Below are positions 56,312 through 64,000 of a DNA stretch of 64,000 bases, in pieces. A program made the translations under genes and the position numbers. Within the stretch, counting starts at the first letter, position 1; each line of letters begins with the position of its first letter. This DNA comes from Nocardioides iriomotensis (GTDB lineage Bacteria > Actinomycetota > Actinomycetes > Propionibacteriales > Nocardioidaceae): positions 186,001 to 250,000 of the forward strand of contig NZ_SDPU01000021.1 of NCBI RefSeq assembly GCF_004168035.1, written 5' to 3'. The notes below the pieces were generated by a model that saw only the letters and a list, made by a program, of their open reading frames with translations, ran no database searches and was not told where the DNA came from.

Positions 56312-57943
56312 CTACTCCGGCGGCAGCCCCTTGCCGCGCCGCGCGTACAGGTCGAGCACCACCTGGCGGGGGATCACGCCGCAGCGCTCCGCCCAGGCGT
56401 CGTACCGCTGCGCCAGCACCTGCACGATCTCCGGCTGCTCGGCGGCCAGGTCGTGCTGCTCGGTGCGGTCGGCCGCGATGTCGAACAGCTCCCAGTCCTG
56501 GCCGTGCTTGCGCACCAGCTTCCACCGGCCGGAGCGGACCGCGGAGTTGCCCTCGTGCTCCCAGAAGAGGTCCTTGTCGGGGACCTCCTCGCCGCGCAGC
56601 GCCTCGAGCATCGACCGGCCCTCGGCAGGCGGCACGGCGACCTCACCCCGCGTGGCCGGGTACGGCGCCCCGGCCGCGTCGAGCACGGTCGGCAGCACGT
56701 CGACGAGCTGGAACGGCCGGTCGAGCACGGGCCGCACGGAGGAGTCGATGCCATCGGGCCAGCGCACCAGCAGGGGAGTGGCGATGCCGCCCTCGTGCAC
56801 CCAGTGCTTGTACTCCCGGAACGGGGTGTTGGACAGGTGCGCCCACGAGCGTCCGTAGCTCTGGTAGGTCGCCTCGCTGCCCGGCATCAGCCCGGGCACG
56901 TTGCCGGGGACGACCGTCTCGCCCTCGCGGGTCTGCTCCTTCAACGGCACGAACGCGGTGACGAAGTCCTTGACGGAGTCCGGCGGCATCTCCTCGGCGC
57001 AGCCGCCGTTGTCGGAGAGGAACACCACCAGGGTGTTGTCGAGCCGACCGAGCCGCTCCAGCGTCGCGAGGACCTGGCCGACGCCCTGGTCCATCCGGTC
57101 GACCTGGGCGGCGTACACCTCCATCCGGCGCGCCTCCCAGTCCTTGTCGGGGACGCCGTCCCACGCGGGCACGCGCGGGTCGCGGGTGGCCAGCTCGGTG
57201 TCGCCCTCGAAGAGGCCCTCCTTGACGAGCCGTTCCAGCCGCTCCTCGCGCAGCCGGTCCCAGCCGGCGTCGAAGCGACCGTCGTAGCGGGCGATGTCCT
57301 CCTCGTGCGCGTGCAGCGGCCAGTGCGGCGCGGTGTACCCGAGGTAGAGGAAGAACGGGTCGTCGTGCCGGTCGCGGTCGTGCTCCTCGATGAACTGGAC
57401 CGCGTGCTCGCTGGTGGCGTCGGTGTAGAACCAGCCCGGCTGCTCGCCCTCCTCCTCGACGTTCGTCTCCTGCCGGGTCAGCGTGCGCGGCTGGTAGAAG
57501 CTGCCGGCGCCCTCGAGCGTGCCGAAGAAGCGGTCGAACCCGCGCCGCGTCGGCCAGCTCGCGTTGGGGTTGTCCATGTCGCTGGACAGGTGCCACTTGC
57601 CGGACAGGTACGTCGCGTAGCCGGCGCCCTTGAGCGCCTCGGCGATCGTCACGGACTCCTCGGCGAGGTCGCCGGGGTACCCGTCGGGGCTGTCGTCGAA
57701 GTTGAGGATCCCGACGCCCACCTGGTGCGGGTGCAGGCCGGTCATCAACGACGCGCGCGACGGGCTGCACCGCGCCGTGTTGTAGAACTGCGTGAGCCGC
57801 ACGCCCTCCCGCCCGATCCGGTCGATGTGCGGCGTCTCGATCTCACCGCCGAAGCAGCCGATGTCGGAGTAGCCCATGTCGTCCGCGAGGATCACCACGA
57901 CATCGGGTCGGGCGTCCCGGCGCTCGCTCCGGGGGCTGCTCAT
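56312..57943 (-). CDS. Type I sulfatase (arylsulfatase)
   Basis: A 543-residue alkaline-phosphatase-superfamily sulfatase. C59 in the CSPSR motif (NTARCSPSRASLMTG) is the residue converted to formylglycine, and the metal-binding aspartates are in LADDMGYSD near residues 21-22. SDNGGCAEE carries later ligands. There is no signal peptide, so the enzyme acts in the cytoplasm after import of its substrate, consistent with the transporter gene upstream in the same operon (ATGA overlap). The sulfate ester it cleaves is unknown. Confidence 0.93.
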   Translation of the reverse strand: MSSPRSERRDARPDVVVILADDMGYSDIGCFGGEIETPHIDRIGREGVRLTQFYNTARCSPSRASLMTGLHPHQVGVGILNFDDSPDGYPGDLAEESVTIAEALKGAGYATYLSGKWHLSSDMDNPNASWPTRRGFDRFFGTLEGAGSFYQPRTLTRQETNVEEEGEQPGWFYTDATSEHAVQFIEEHDRDRHDDPFFLYLGYTAPHWPLHAHEEDIARYDGRFDAGWDRLREERLERLVKEGLFEGDTELATRDPRVPAWDGVPDKDWEARRMEVYAAQVDRMDQGVGQVLATLERLGRLDNTLVVFLSDNGGCAEEMPPDSVKDFVTAFVPLKEQTREGETVVPGNVPGLMPGSEATYQSYGRSWAHLSNTPFREYKHWVHEGGIATPLLVRWPDGIDSSVRPVLDRPFQLVDVLPTVLDAAGAPYPATRGEVAVPPAEGRSMLEALRGEEVPDKDLFWEHEGNSAVRSGRWKLVRKHGQDWELFDIAADRTEQHDLAAEQPEIVQVLAQRYDAWAERCGVIPRQVVLDLYARRGKGLPPE

Positions 57944-59301
57944 GCAGAGACCTCCGTCAGGGAGTCGTCGATGGCGGCCTCGCCCGCGTGGTCCTGGCCG
58001 TGCAGCGCGCGGCGGTACGTCTCGGGCAGGAAGGCGAGCGAGACGAGCGTGATCGCCGCCATCGCCATGACGTAGACGGCGGCCGGCCACGACGAGCCGG
58101 CCCACGCGACGAGCGAGGTGCAGATCAGCGGGGCGACCGCGCCGGAAGGCAGCACGCCGAGCTGGTAGACGGTCGACATGCCGCTGTAGCGGACCCGGGT
58201 CGGGTACAGCTCGGCGAAGAGCACACCCTCGGGGCCGAACATCGTGCAGGCGGCGACGCCCCAGCCGACGACGACGGCGACGGTGATCCAGAGCTGGGAA
58301 CCGGTGTTGATGCCGGCGAAGATCGGGAACGCCGAGACGAACGCGAGCGCGGCGCCGGCGGCGAACACCGGGCGGCGGCCGATCCGGTCCGACACCGAGG
58401 CGGAGAACAGGATCACGCCGAAGCCGACCACAGCGGCGACGAGCAGGGCGTTGAGGGCGAGGGTGTTCGGCAGCCCGAGCACGGTGACGACGTAGGTGAC
58501 CAGGAAGGCGTTGTAGACGTTGAACGTGACGCTCTCGCTGATCCGGGCGCCCATCGCCAGCAGGGTGACCTTGGGGTGGCGGCGGACCACCTCGAGCAGC
58601 GGCATCCGCACGCGGGCGTCGTCCTGCACCAGCTCGCGGAACGCCGGCGGCTCGTCGATCTTGAGCCGGATGAACAGGCCGATCGCGACGAGCACGATGC
58701 TGGCCAGGAACGGGATCCGCCAGGCGTACTCGACGAGCGCCTCCTCGCCGAGCAGGCCGAGCGCCTTGACCGAGCCGGTGGAGAGCAGCAGGCCGATCGG
58801 CACGCCGAGCTGCGGCCAGGAGGAGTACCAGCCCCGGTGCTTCTGCGGGGCGTGCTCGACGCACAGCAGCACCGCGCCGCCCCACTCGCCGCCGAGGCCG
58901 ATGCCCTGGAGCATGCGGAGCGCGACCAGCAGCACCGGTGCGGCGACGCCGATCGCGTCGTAGGTCGGCAGCAGCCCCATCGCGAAGGTCGCGAGGCCCA
59001 TGATCATCATCGTCACGACCAGCATCGGCTTGCGGCCGAGCCGGTCGCCGAGGTGACCGAAGATCACCCCGCCGAGGGGGCGGAGGACGAAGCCGGCGGC
59101 GAACGTCGCGAACGCCGCGATGGTGCCGGTCACCGGGTCGACCGAGGGGAAGAACTCCGCGTTGAAGACCAGGGCGGCCATGGTGCCGTAGAGGAAGAAG
59201 TCGTACCACTCGACCACCGACCCGATCAGGCTCGCCGAGGCGACCTGCCGGATCGAGGCGTCCGAGACCTCGCCACTGTCGATCACGACTTTCCTGCGCA
59301 T
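57940..59301 (-). CDS. MFS transporter, metabolite:H+ symporter type
   Basis: A 453-residue protein with 12 predicted helices. GSVVEWYDFFLYGTMAALVF and PLGGVIFGHLGDRLGRKPMLV are signatures of the MHS (ShiA/ProP-like) group, importers of organic acids and osmolytes. ATG 59301 follows GGAG; GTG 59307 is an alternative. It is the first gene of the sulfatase operon and is divergent from the IclR-type regulator. It could import the sulfate ester or its product; that is inferred. Confidence 0.9.
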   Translation of the reverse strand: MRRKVVIDSGEVSDASIRQVASASLIGSVVEWYDFFLYGTMAALVFNAEFFPSVDPVTGTIAAFATFAAGFVLRPLGGVIFGHLGDRLGRKPMLVVTMMIMGLATFAMGLLPTYDAIGVAAPVLLVALRMLQGIGLGGEWGGAVLLCVEHAPQKHRGWYSSWPQLGVPIGLLLSTGSVKALGLLGEEALVEYAWRIPFLASIVLVAIGLFIRLKIDEPPAFRELVQDDARVRMPLLEVVRRHPKVTLLAMGARISESVTFNVYNAFLVTYVVTVLGLPNTLALNALLVAAVVGFGVILFSASVSDRIGRRPVFAAGAALAFVSAFPIFAGINTGSQLWITVAVVVGWGVAACTMFGPEGVLFAELYPTRVRYSGMSTVYQLGVLPSGAVAPLICTSLVAWAGSSWPAAVYVMAMAAITLVSLAFLPETYRRALHGQDHAGEAAIDDSLTEVSA

Positions 59302-59334
59302 GTGCACTCCACTCTGCTATCGTCCCGCTAATGG

Positions 59335-59382
59335 GGACAGTCCTTCGACCATCGGGACACAGCATGAAGGCCGGGACTGTCC
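59335..59382. promoter_or_regulatory. Paired palindromic sites, possible IclR operators
   Basis: GGACAGTCC (59335-59343) and its reverse complement GGACTGTCC (59374-59382) stand 39 bases apart in the divergent intergenic region. An adjacent GTCCC/GGGAC dyad lies at 59322-59338. The pattern fits a regulator binding on one face of the helix. Confidence 0.5.
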
Positions 59383-59442
59383 ATGTCAAACACGACTGAA
59401 ATACTTTAGTTTCGTGTCGTGCCGGGGACCAGGGATGGTGTG

Positions 59443-60192
59443 ATGAGCGAGAGCGTACGTCGGGTCGTGGGGCTGCTGGACACCCTCGCCCGCGCCGACG
59501 AGGACCTCACCGTGCGGGAGCTCGCCGCGCAGGTCGACGTGTCGAAGAGCGCCGCGCAGCGGATGCTCGCCGCCCTGGTGGAGACCGGGCTTGCGGTGCA
59601 GGACCGCTCGAGCCGGCGCTACGGCCTCGGCCCGCTGACGCTGGTCCTGGGGACGGCGTACCAGCGCCGGATCGACTTGCGCGCGATCGCCTCCGGCCCG
59701 ATGACCACGCTGCGCGACCTGACCGGCGAGACCGTCGGGCTGTCGGTGCGCGTGGGCGACGAGCTGCTGCACATCGACCAGGTGGAGAGCCGCTCGGAGC
59801 TGCGCCGGACGTTCGAGATCGGCAAGGCGCTGCCGCTGTGGGCCGGCGCGCCGAGCCGGGTGCTGCTGTCGGACCTGCCCGACGAGGAGGTCGAGCGGAT
59901 CATCCGCGCGCACCGGCCGTCGCAGGTCGTGCCGGTGGCGCCGCCGCCGGCCGAGGACTTCATCGCCTCGGTCCGGTCCTGCCGCGAGAACGGCTGGGCC
60001 AGCGCGTTCGAGGAGACCATCCCGGGCGTCAACACGATGGCCGCGCCGGTGCGCCGCCAGGACGCCTCGATCGCGGCGACCATCTCGATCACCGGGCCGA
60101 CCAGCCGGCTCGAGCAGGAGCGGGTCGAGGAGCTCGTCCCCGACCTGCTGCGGGTTACCGCGGAGGTCAGCCGGCTGCTGGGGCACGGCTGA
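59443..60192 (+). CDS. IclR-family transcriptional regulator
   Basis: A 249-residue regulator. The winged helix is LTVRELAAQVDVSKSAAQRMLAALVETGLAV and the IclR effector domain contains ETVGLSVRVGDELLHIDQVES and MAAPVRRQDASIAATISITGP. GTG 59419 is an alternative start, near a TTTAGT -10-like box (59405-59410). It is divergent from the transporter-sulfatase operon and adjacent to a formylglycine-generating enzyme, so it probably controls sulfate-ester use. Confidence 0.9.
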   Translation: MSESVRRVVGLLDTLARADEDLTVRELAAQVDVSKSAAQRMLAALVETGLAVQDRSSRRYGLGPLTLVLGTAYQRRIDLRAIASGPMTTLRDLTGETVGLSVRVGDELLHIDQVESRSELRRTFEIGKALPLWAGAPSRVLLSDLPDEEVERIIRAHRPSQVVPVAPPPAEDFIASVRSCRENGWASAFEETIPGVNTMAAPVRRQDASIAATISITGPTSRLEQERVEELVPDLLRVTAEVSRLLGHG

Positions 60193-60222
60193 CCTCCGGG
60201 CCCGGCCGGGGAGCCGGCCGGG

Positions 60223-61179
60223 TCACCGGGCGACGCGGAAGCCGATGTTGGCGGCCGTCGAGTCCGGGGTGTTGGACGAGCGCGCGGCCACCCGGTAGCG
60301 GTGGCAGTAGCTGGCGTGGCACAGGAACGAACCGCCGCGCATGACCCGCTCGGTGCCGCGCTCGGGCGCGCTGCCGTCGGGGTGGTCGCGGTACGCCATG
60401 GGGGAGAACCAGTCCGCGCACCACTCCCACACGTTGCCCGCGGTCTCGAAGAGCCCGAACCCGTTGGCCGGGAACGACCGCACCGGCGCGGTGGTGAGGA
60501 AGCCGTCCTCGCGCGTGTTGTCGGTGGGGAAGGTGCCCTGCCAGATGTTGCAGCGCCAGGCGCCGTCGGGTGTGAGCTCGTCGCCCCACGCGAACCGCGC
60601 CCGCGCCAGCCCACCCCGCGCGCCGTGCTCCCACTCGGCCTCGGTCGGCAGCCGGGTGCCGCTCCACGCGCAGTAGGCCGCGGCGTCGCGCCAGGACACG
60701 TGCACCACGGGGTGGTCGGCCTTGTCGGCGAGGACCGAGCGGCTGCCCTCGGGGTGGCGCCAGTCGGCGCCGCGCACGGCCAGCCACCAGGGGGCGGCGC
60801 CCACGCGGCCGAGGACCTCGTCGTCGGCGGCCGCGACGGCGAGGTGGAACACCGCGGAGACGCCGTACCGCTCGGCGTCGGTGACGTGCCCGGTCGCCTC
60901 CACGAACGCCGCGAACTCGGCGTTGGTCACGGTCGTCGCGCCGAGGTCGTACGGCGCCAGCGTGACGTCGTGCACCGGCGTCTCGCCGTCGGCGGGGTAG
61001 CCCTCGCCGAACGGATCGCCCATCGCGAACGTCCCTCCCTCGAGCGCGACGAGGTCGAGCTGCACCCCGGACGCAGGAGGACCCGGCACCGGCGGAGCGT
61101 GCCCCGACGCCTCCCGGTCGGAGGACCGCGGGAGCGACGGGGCGCAGCAGGTGTGCTCCACCGGTGCCGGGTCGTTCAT
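60223..61179 (-). CDS. Formylglycine-generating enzyme (sulfatase maturation)
   Basis: A 318-residue SUMF1/FGE-type oxidase. The copper-binding cysteines are both in FLCHASYCHRYR near the C-terminus, and GRMxLPTEAEWE-like TRLPTEAEWEHGARGG and GNVWEWCADW are family blocks. It oxidises the CSPSR cysteine of type I sulfatases such as the one at 56312. ATG 61179 lies seven bases after a TAGCGT -10 box (61187-61192) and is leaderless. It converges on the IclR gene. It can be expected to activate the neighbouring sulfatase. Confidence 0.93.
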   Translation of the reverse strand: MNDPAPVEHTCCAPSLPRSSDREASGHAPPVPGPPASGVQLDLVALEGGTFAMGDPFGEGYPADGETPVHDVTLAPYDLGATTVTNAEFAAFVEATGHVTDAERYGVSAVFHLAVAAADDEVLGRVGAAPWWLAVRGADWRHPEGSRSVLADKADHPVVHVSWRDAAAYCAWSGTRLPTEAEWEHGARGGLARARFAWGDELTPDGAWRCNIWQGTFPTDNTREDGFLTTAPVRSFPANGFGLFETAGNVWEWCADWFSPMAYRDHPDGSAPERGTERVMRGGSFLCHASYCHRYRVAARSSNTPDSTAANIGFRVAR

Positions 61180-61289
61180 GCCGGGCACGCTAGCAACGGC
61201 CGGGTTTCGACGCGCCCGTCACGGCCTCGCGGGCTCGGCCGTGGGGCTTGCTCAACCTCCCCGTCGCACGCCGTGCCCGACTCCGTCGG

Positions 61290-62348
61290 TCACGGCTCGA
61301 CGGTGACCTTGATCGCCTCGCCGTTCTTGACGATCGAGAACGCGTCGAGGACGTCGTCCAGCGGGATGTGCCGCGTGATCAGGTCCTTGACCGGGACCTG
61401 GCCGGTCGAGATGTACTCCAGCGCGCGCTTGTTGTGCTCGGGGGCCGAGCCGTTGGCGCCGTGGATGTGCAGCTGCCGGTAGTGCACCAGGTTGGAGTCG
61501 CACTTGATGAACGGGTCGGTCTTCGGCAGGCCGCCGAAGAACGAGATCCGGCCGTTGCGCGCGGCCATCGAGATGGCCTGCTCCTGGGTGATGTTGGCGG
61601 CGGTGGCCGTGATGATCACGTCGGCGCCGCGGCCGTCGGTGAGCTCCATGACCCGCTTGACGACGTCGACCTCGGAGCCGTTGATGGTCTCGTCGGGCTG
61701 CACCGCGTCGGCGGACATCTTCAGCCGCTCGGCGTTGACGTCGACGAGGTAGACCGGGCCCGCCTTGTGCACGCCGCGGGCGATCCGGATGTGCATGCAG
61801 CCGATCGGGCCGGCGCCGAAGACGACGACGGAGTCGCCCTCCTCGATGCCGAGCAGCTCCTGGGCGTTGATCGCACAGGCGAACGGCTCGGCGGCCGACG
61901 CCTCGTCGTACCCCACGTTGTCGGGGATCTTGTTGAGGCCGTCGACCTTGAGCACCTGCTTCGGCACGATCATGTACTCGGCGAAGCCGCCGTCGTACTG
62001 GTAGCCGACCGAGGTCTGGTTCTGGCACACCGCCATCCAGCCCTTGTTGCACTCGTAGCACTCGCCGCACGGGACCGCGGCGATGACCTGGGCGCGGTCG
62101 CCGACCTGCCAGTCGGAGCCGTAGGTCGTGTTGACGTCGGCGCCGACCTCGACCACCTCGCCCGCGATCTCGTGGCCGGTGATCCGCGGCGGCGTGAGGT
62201 TCTGGTGGCCGTTGTAGAAGATCTTGACGTCGGTGCCGCACGTCGAGCAGTTCTTCACCTTGAGCTTGACCTCGTCGGGTCCGCACTCGGGCTCCGGGAC
62301 GTCCTCGAGCCGCACGTCCTCGGGAGCGTAGAAGCGCAGAGCCTTCAT
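61290..62348 (-). CDS. Zinc-dependent medium-chain alcohol/polyol dehydrogenase
   Basis: A 352-residue dehydrogenase. NCSTCGTDVKIF holds the catalytic zinc cysteine and GHEIAGEVV the histidine/glutamate. PCGECYECNKGWMAVC gives the four cysteines of the structural zinc site. The NAD-binding motif is VVVFGAGPIGCMHIRIA. ATG 62348 follows AAAGGA. It is divergent from the mannitol-type PTS gene, so it may oxidise a polyol or its phosphate; that is inferred. A TAGGGT -10-like box lies at 62390-62395. Confidence 0.88.
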   Translation of the reverse strand: MKALRFYAPEDVRLEDVPEPECGPDEVKLKVKNCSTCGTDVKIFYNGHQNLTPPRITGHEIAGEVVEVGADVNTTYGSDWQVGDRAQVIAAVPCGECYECNKGWMAVCQNQTSVGYQYDGGFAEYMIVPKQVLKVDGLNKIPDNVGYDEASAAEPFACAINAQELLGIEEGDSVVVFGAGPIGCMHIRIARGVHKAGPVYLVDVNAERLKMSADAVQPDETINGSEVDVVKRVMELTDGRGADVIITATAANITQEQAISMAARNGRISFFGGLPKTDPFIKCDSNLVHYRQLHIHGANGSAPEHNKRALEYISTGQVPVKDLITRHIPLDDVLDAFSIVKNGEAIKVTVEP

Positions 62349-62434
62349 CGGGGGTCCTTTCGGGTCGTCGAGGCGTGGATCTTGACCCGACCCTAGCCGT
62401 GTCCCACAGCGATTACCACACAAACGGACACAGA

Positions 62435-62449
62435 TTTTCTGCCCGAATG
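62435..62449. promoter_or_regulatory. Element shared with the ptsI/fructose promoter region
   Basis: TTTT-N2-GCCCGAATG, identical in spacing to 42636-42650, placed one base before the -35 of the mtlA-like gene. A common regulator of PTS genes is inferred. Confidence 0.45.
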
Positions 62450-62450
62450 C

Positions 62451-62479
62451 TTGGCAATGTGCCCGTTCATGCGTAAGAC
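62451..62479 (+). promoter_or_regulatory. Promoter of the mannitol-type PTS gene
   Basis: TTGGCA (62451-62456), 17-base spacer, TAAGAC (62474-62479). The leader would be about 47 bases and includes the CCAGAG/CTCTGG hairpin. Confidence 0.55.
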
Positions 62480-62507
62480 TGCCGTCATTCTGGTGATGAG
62501 GGTCACG

Positions 62508-62522
62508 CCAGAGCGTCTCTGG
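62508..62522 (+). promoter_or_regulatory. Hairpin touching the ribosome-binding site of the PTS gene
   Basis: CCAGAG (62508-62513), CGT loop, CTCTGG (62517-62522); the last two bases are the first two of the GGAAGGG site. It could limit translation. Confidence 0.4.
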
Positions 62523-62532
62523 AAGGGTTCAG

Positions 62533-64000
62533 ATGGCCACAGCAACCACCACCGAGTCGGCACCGCGCACGAGCGCGCGCGTGCACGTCCAGAAGTTCGG
62601 GACGTTCCTGTCGAACATGATCATGCCCAACATCGGCGCGATCATCGCCTGGGGCTTGCTCACCGCGTTCGTCATCCCTGACGGGTGGACGCCCAACGAG
62701 AAGGTCGCCACCGTCGTGGGTCCGTCGATCTTCTACCTGCTGCCGATCCTGATCGCCTACACCGGCGGCAAGCTCGTGTACGGCGTCCGCGGAGGCGTGG
62801 TCGGCGCGGTCGGGGTCATGGGCGTGATCATGGCCACCAGCGACCCGCTGTTCATCGGGCCCGACGGCAACGCAGCGCCGATGTTCCTCGGCGCGATGAT
62901 CATGGGCCCGGCGACGGCCTGGACGATGAAGAAGATCGACTCGATCTGGGACGGCAAGATCAAGCCCGGCTTCGAGATGCTCGTCGACAACTTCTCCGCC
63001 GGCATCTGGGCGGCCGTCATGGCGGTCATCGGGATGTTCGCGCTCGCGCCGATCCTCCTGAAGGTGATCGAGTGGCTCGGGTCCGCGGTGCAGTTCCTGG
63101 TCGACAACAGCCTGCTGCCGCTCTCCTCGATCTTCATCGAGCCGGCCAAGGTGCTGTTCCTCAACAACGCGATCAACCACGGCGTGCTGACCCCGCTCGG
63201 CATCCAGCAGTCGGCGGAGCAGGGCTACTCCATCCTGTTCCTGCTCGAGGCGAACCCCGGCCCCGGCTTCGGCCTGCTGCTGGCCTACTGCTTCTTCGGC
63301 AAGGGCATCGCCCGTGCCTCGGCGCCCGGCGCCATCATCATCCAGTTCTTCGGCGGCATCCACGAGATCTACTTCCCGTACGTGCTGGCGAAGCCCCGCC
63401 TGATCGCCGCCACGATCCTCGGCGGCATGACCGGCATCGCGATCAACATGATCTTCGACACCGGCCTCCGGGCGCCGGCCGCGCCGGGCTCGTTCCTCGC
63501 CGTGCTGGCGCAGATCCCGCCCGGCAACTACTTCGGCGTCATCCTGTCGGTCTTCGGTGCCGCGACCGTCTCGTTCCTGGTGGCGTCGTTCCTGCTCAAG
63601 ATGGACCGGTCCGACGACGAGGGTGACCTCGCCGCCGCCACGGCCGAGATGGAGGAGATGAAGGGCAAGACGTCGGTGGCGTCGTCGATGCTGGTGGGCA
63701 GCGGTGCGCCGCACAGCGGTCCCATCAACAAGATCGTCTTCGCCTGCGACGCGGGCATGGGCTCCTCGGCGATGGGCGCGTCGGTCCTGCGCCGCAAGGT
63801 CCAGGACGCGGGCTTCGGCGACGTGACGGTGGTCAACCGCGCGATCCAGAACCTCGACGACGAGTGGGACCTCGTGGTGGTGCACCGCGACCTCGCCGAC
63901 CGTGCGCGGATCCGGACACCCTCGGCTGCGCACGTCACCGTCGACAACTTCATGAACAGCCCCCGGTACGACGAGGTCGTCGAGGTGCTGCGCACCAGCA
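62533..64000 (+). CDS. mtlA: PTS mannitol-type EIICB (3' end outside window)
   Basis: An open frame of 489 codons with no stop before the window end. The IIC domain begins VQKFGTFLSNMIMPNIGAIIAWGLLTAF and contains NNAINHGVLTPLG and FFGGIHEIYFPYVL. A linker leads to a IIB domain whose phospho-cysteine is C405 in IVFACDAGMGSSAMGA. Layout matches MtlA-type mannitol permeases; an EIIA gene is expected just downstream. ATG 62533 follows GGAAGGG. HPr and enzyme I are encoded about 20 kb upstream. Confidence 0.92.
   Translation, partial: MATATTTESAPRTSARVHVQKFGTFLSNMIMPNIGAIIAWGLLTAFVIPDGWTPNEKVATVVGPSIFYLLPILIAYTGGKLVYGVRGGVVGAVGVMGVIMATSDPLFIGPDGNAAPMFLGAMIMGPATAWTMKKIDSIWDGKIKPGFEMLVDNFSAGIWAAVMAVIGMFALAPILLKVIEWLGSAVQFLVDNSLLPLSSIFIEPAKVLFLNNAINHGVLTPLGIQQSAEQGYSILFLLEANPGPGFGLLLAYCFFGKGIARASAPGAIIIQFFGGIHEIYFPYVLAKPRLIAATILGGMTGIAINMIFDTGLRAPAAPGSFLAVLAQIPPGNYFGVILSVFGAATVSFLVASFLLKMDRSDDEGDLAAATAEMEEMKGKTSVASSMLVGSGAPHSGPINKIVFACDAGMGSSAMGASVLRRKVQDAGFGDVTVVNRAIQNLDDEWDLVVVHRDLADRARIRTPSAAHVTVDNFMNSPRYDEVVEVLRTS

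Overview
The window is high-GC actinobacterial DNA (frequent GTG/TTG starts, many leaderless promoters of the form TANNNT-N6/7-ATG/GTG, DUF222-HNH proteins, a rimP-nusA-ylxR-infB-rbfA-truB-ribF operon and an rpsO-pnp-M16-dapB run). The gene set suggests a Nocardioides-like member of the Propionibacteriales; this is an inference from gene content and no taxonomic marker was searched. No transposase, integrase, CRISPR array, rRNA or tRNA was seen.

Region 1 (1-14.3 kb) looks like a polyamine or amino-acid uptake and catabolism neighbourhood: two PotB/PotC-type permeases, a PuuB-like FAD amine oxidoreductase, a class III aminotransferase, an aminobutyraldehyde-type dehydrogenase, a saccharopine-dehydrogenase-like enzyme and a GabT-like transaminase. 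Together these could take putrescine through 4-aminobutyraldehyde and GABA to succinate semialdehyde. An aldo/keto reductase, an amidohydrolase, a DUF222-HNH protein and a squalene-cyclase-like repeat protein are interspersed.

Region 2 (14.4-38.4 kb) is the conserved core: dxr-rseP-ispG, then a GNAT acetyltransferase and proS, then rimP-nusA-ylxR-infB-rbfA-truB-ribF. Accessory blocks interrupt it: an MFS exporter; an ECF sigma factor with a membrane partner, divergent from a secreted SOD/CHRD-like protein; a second DUF222-HNH protein beside a gene remnant; a HAD hydrolase; and two tandem secreted M43-type metalloproteases.

Region 3 (38.4-46.5 kb) is a sugar phosphotransferase block. HPr, the fructose EIIABC, 1-phosphofructokinase and a DeoR repressor form one minus-strand operon, divergent from enzyme I. 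A lone molybdopterin oxidoreductase follows.

Region 4 (46.5-54.3 kb) holds rpsO, pnp with a long structured leader, an M16 peptidase, a secreted barrel protein, a SatD-family/membrane pair and dapB. A 0.47-kb non-coding stretch with 32-bp-period repeats precedes rpsO.

Region 5 (54.3-64 kb) is accessory metabolism: a VOC protein, a serine hydrolase lipoprotein, a sulfatase-transporter operon divergent from an IclR regulator with the sulfatase-maturing formylglycine-generating enzyme next door, and a zinc alcohol dehydrogenase divergent from a mannitol-type PTS EIICB gene cut by the window end.

The most interesting signals are regulatory: matched divergent ECF-type promoters at 20.5 kb, a 15-bp element shared by two PTS promoters 20 kb apart, two DUF222-HNH cassettes that share flanks as well as coding sequence, and a dispersed palindromic repeat inside the pnp leader.
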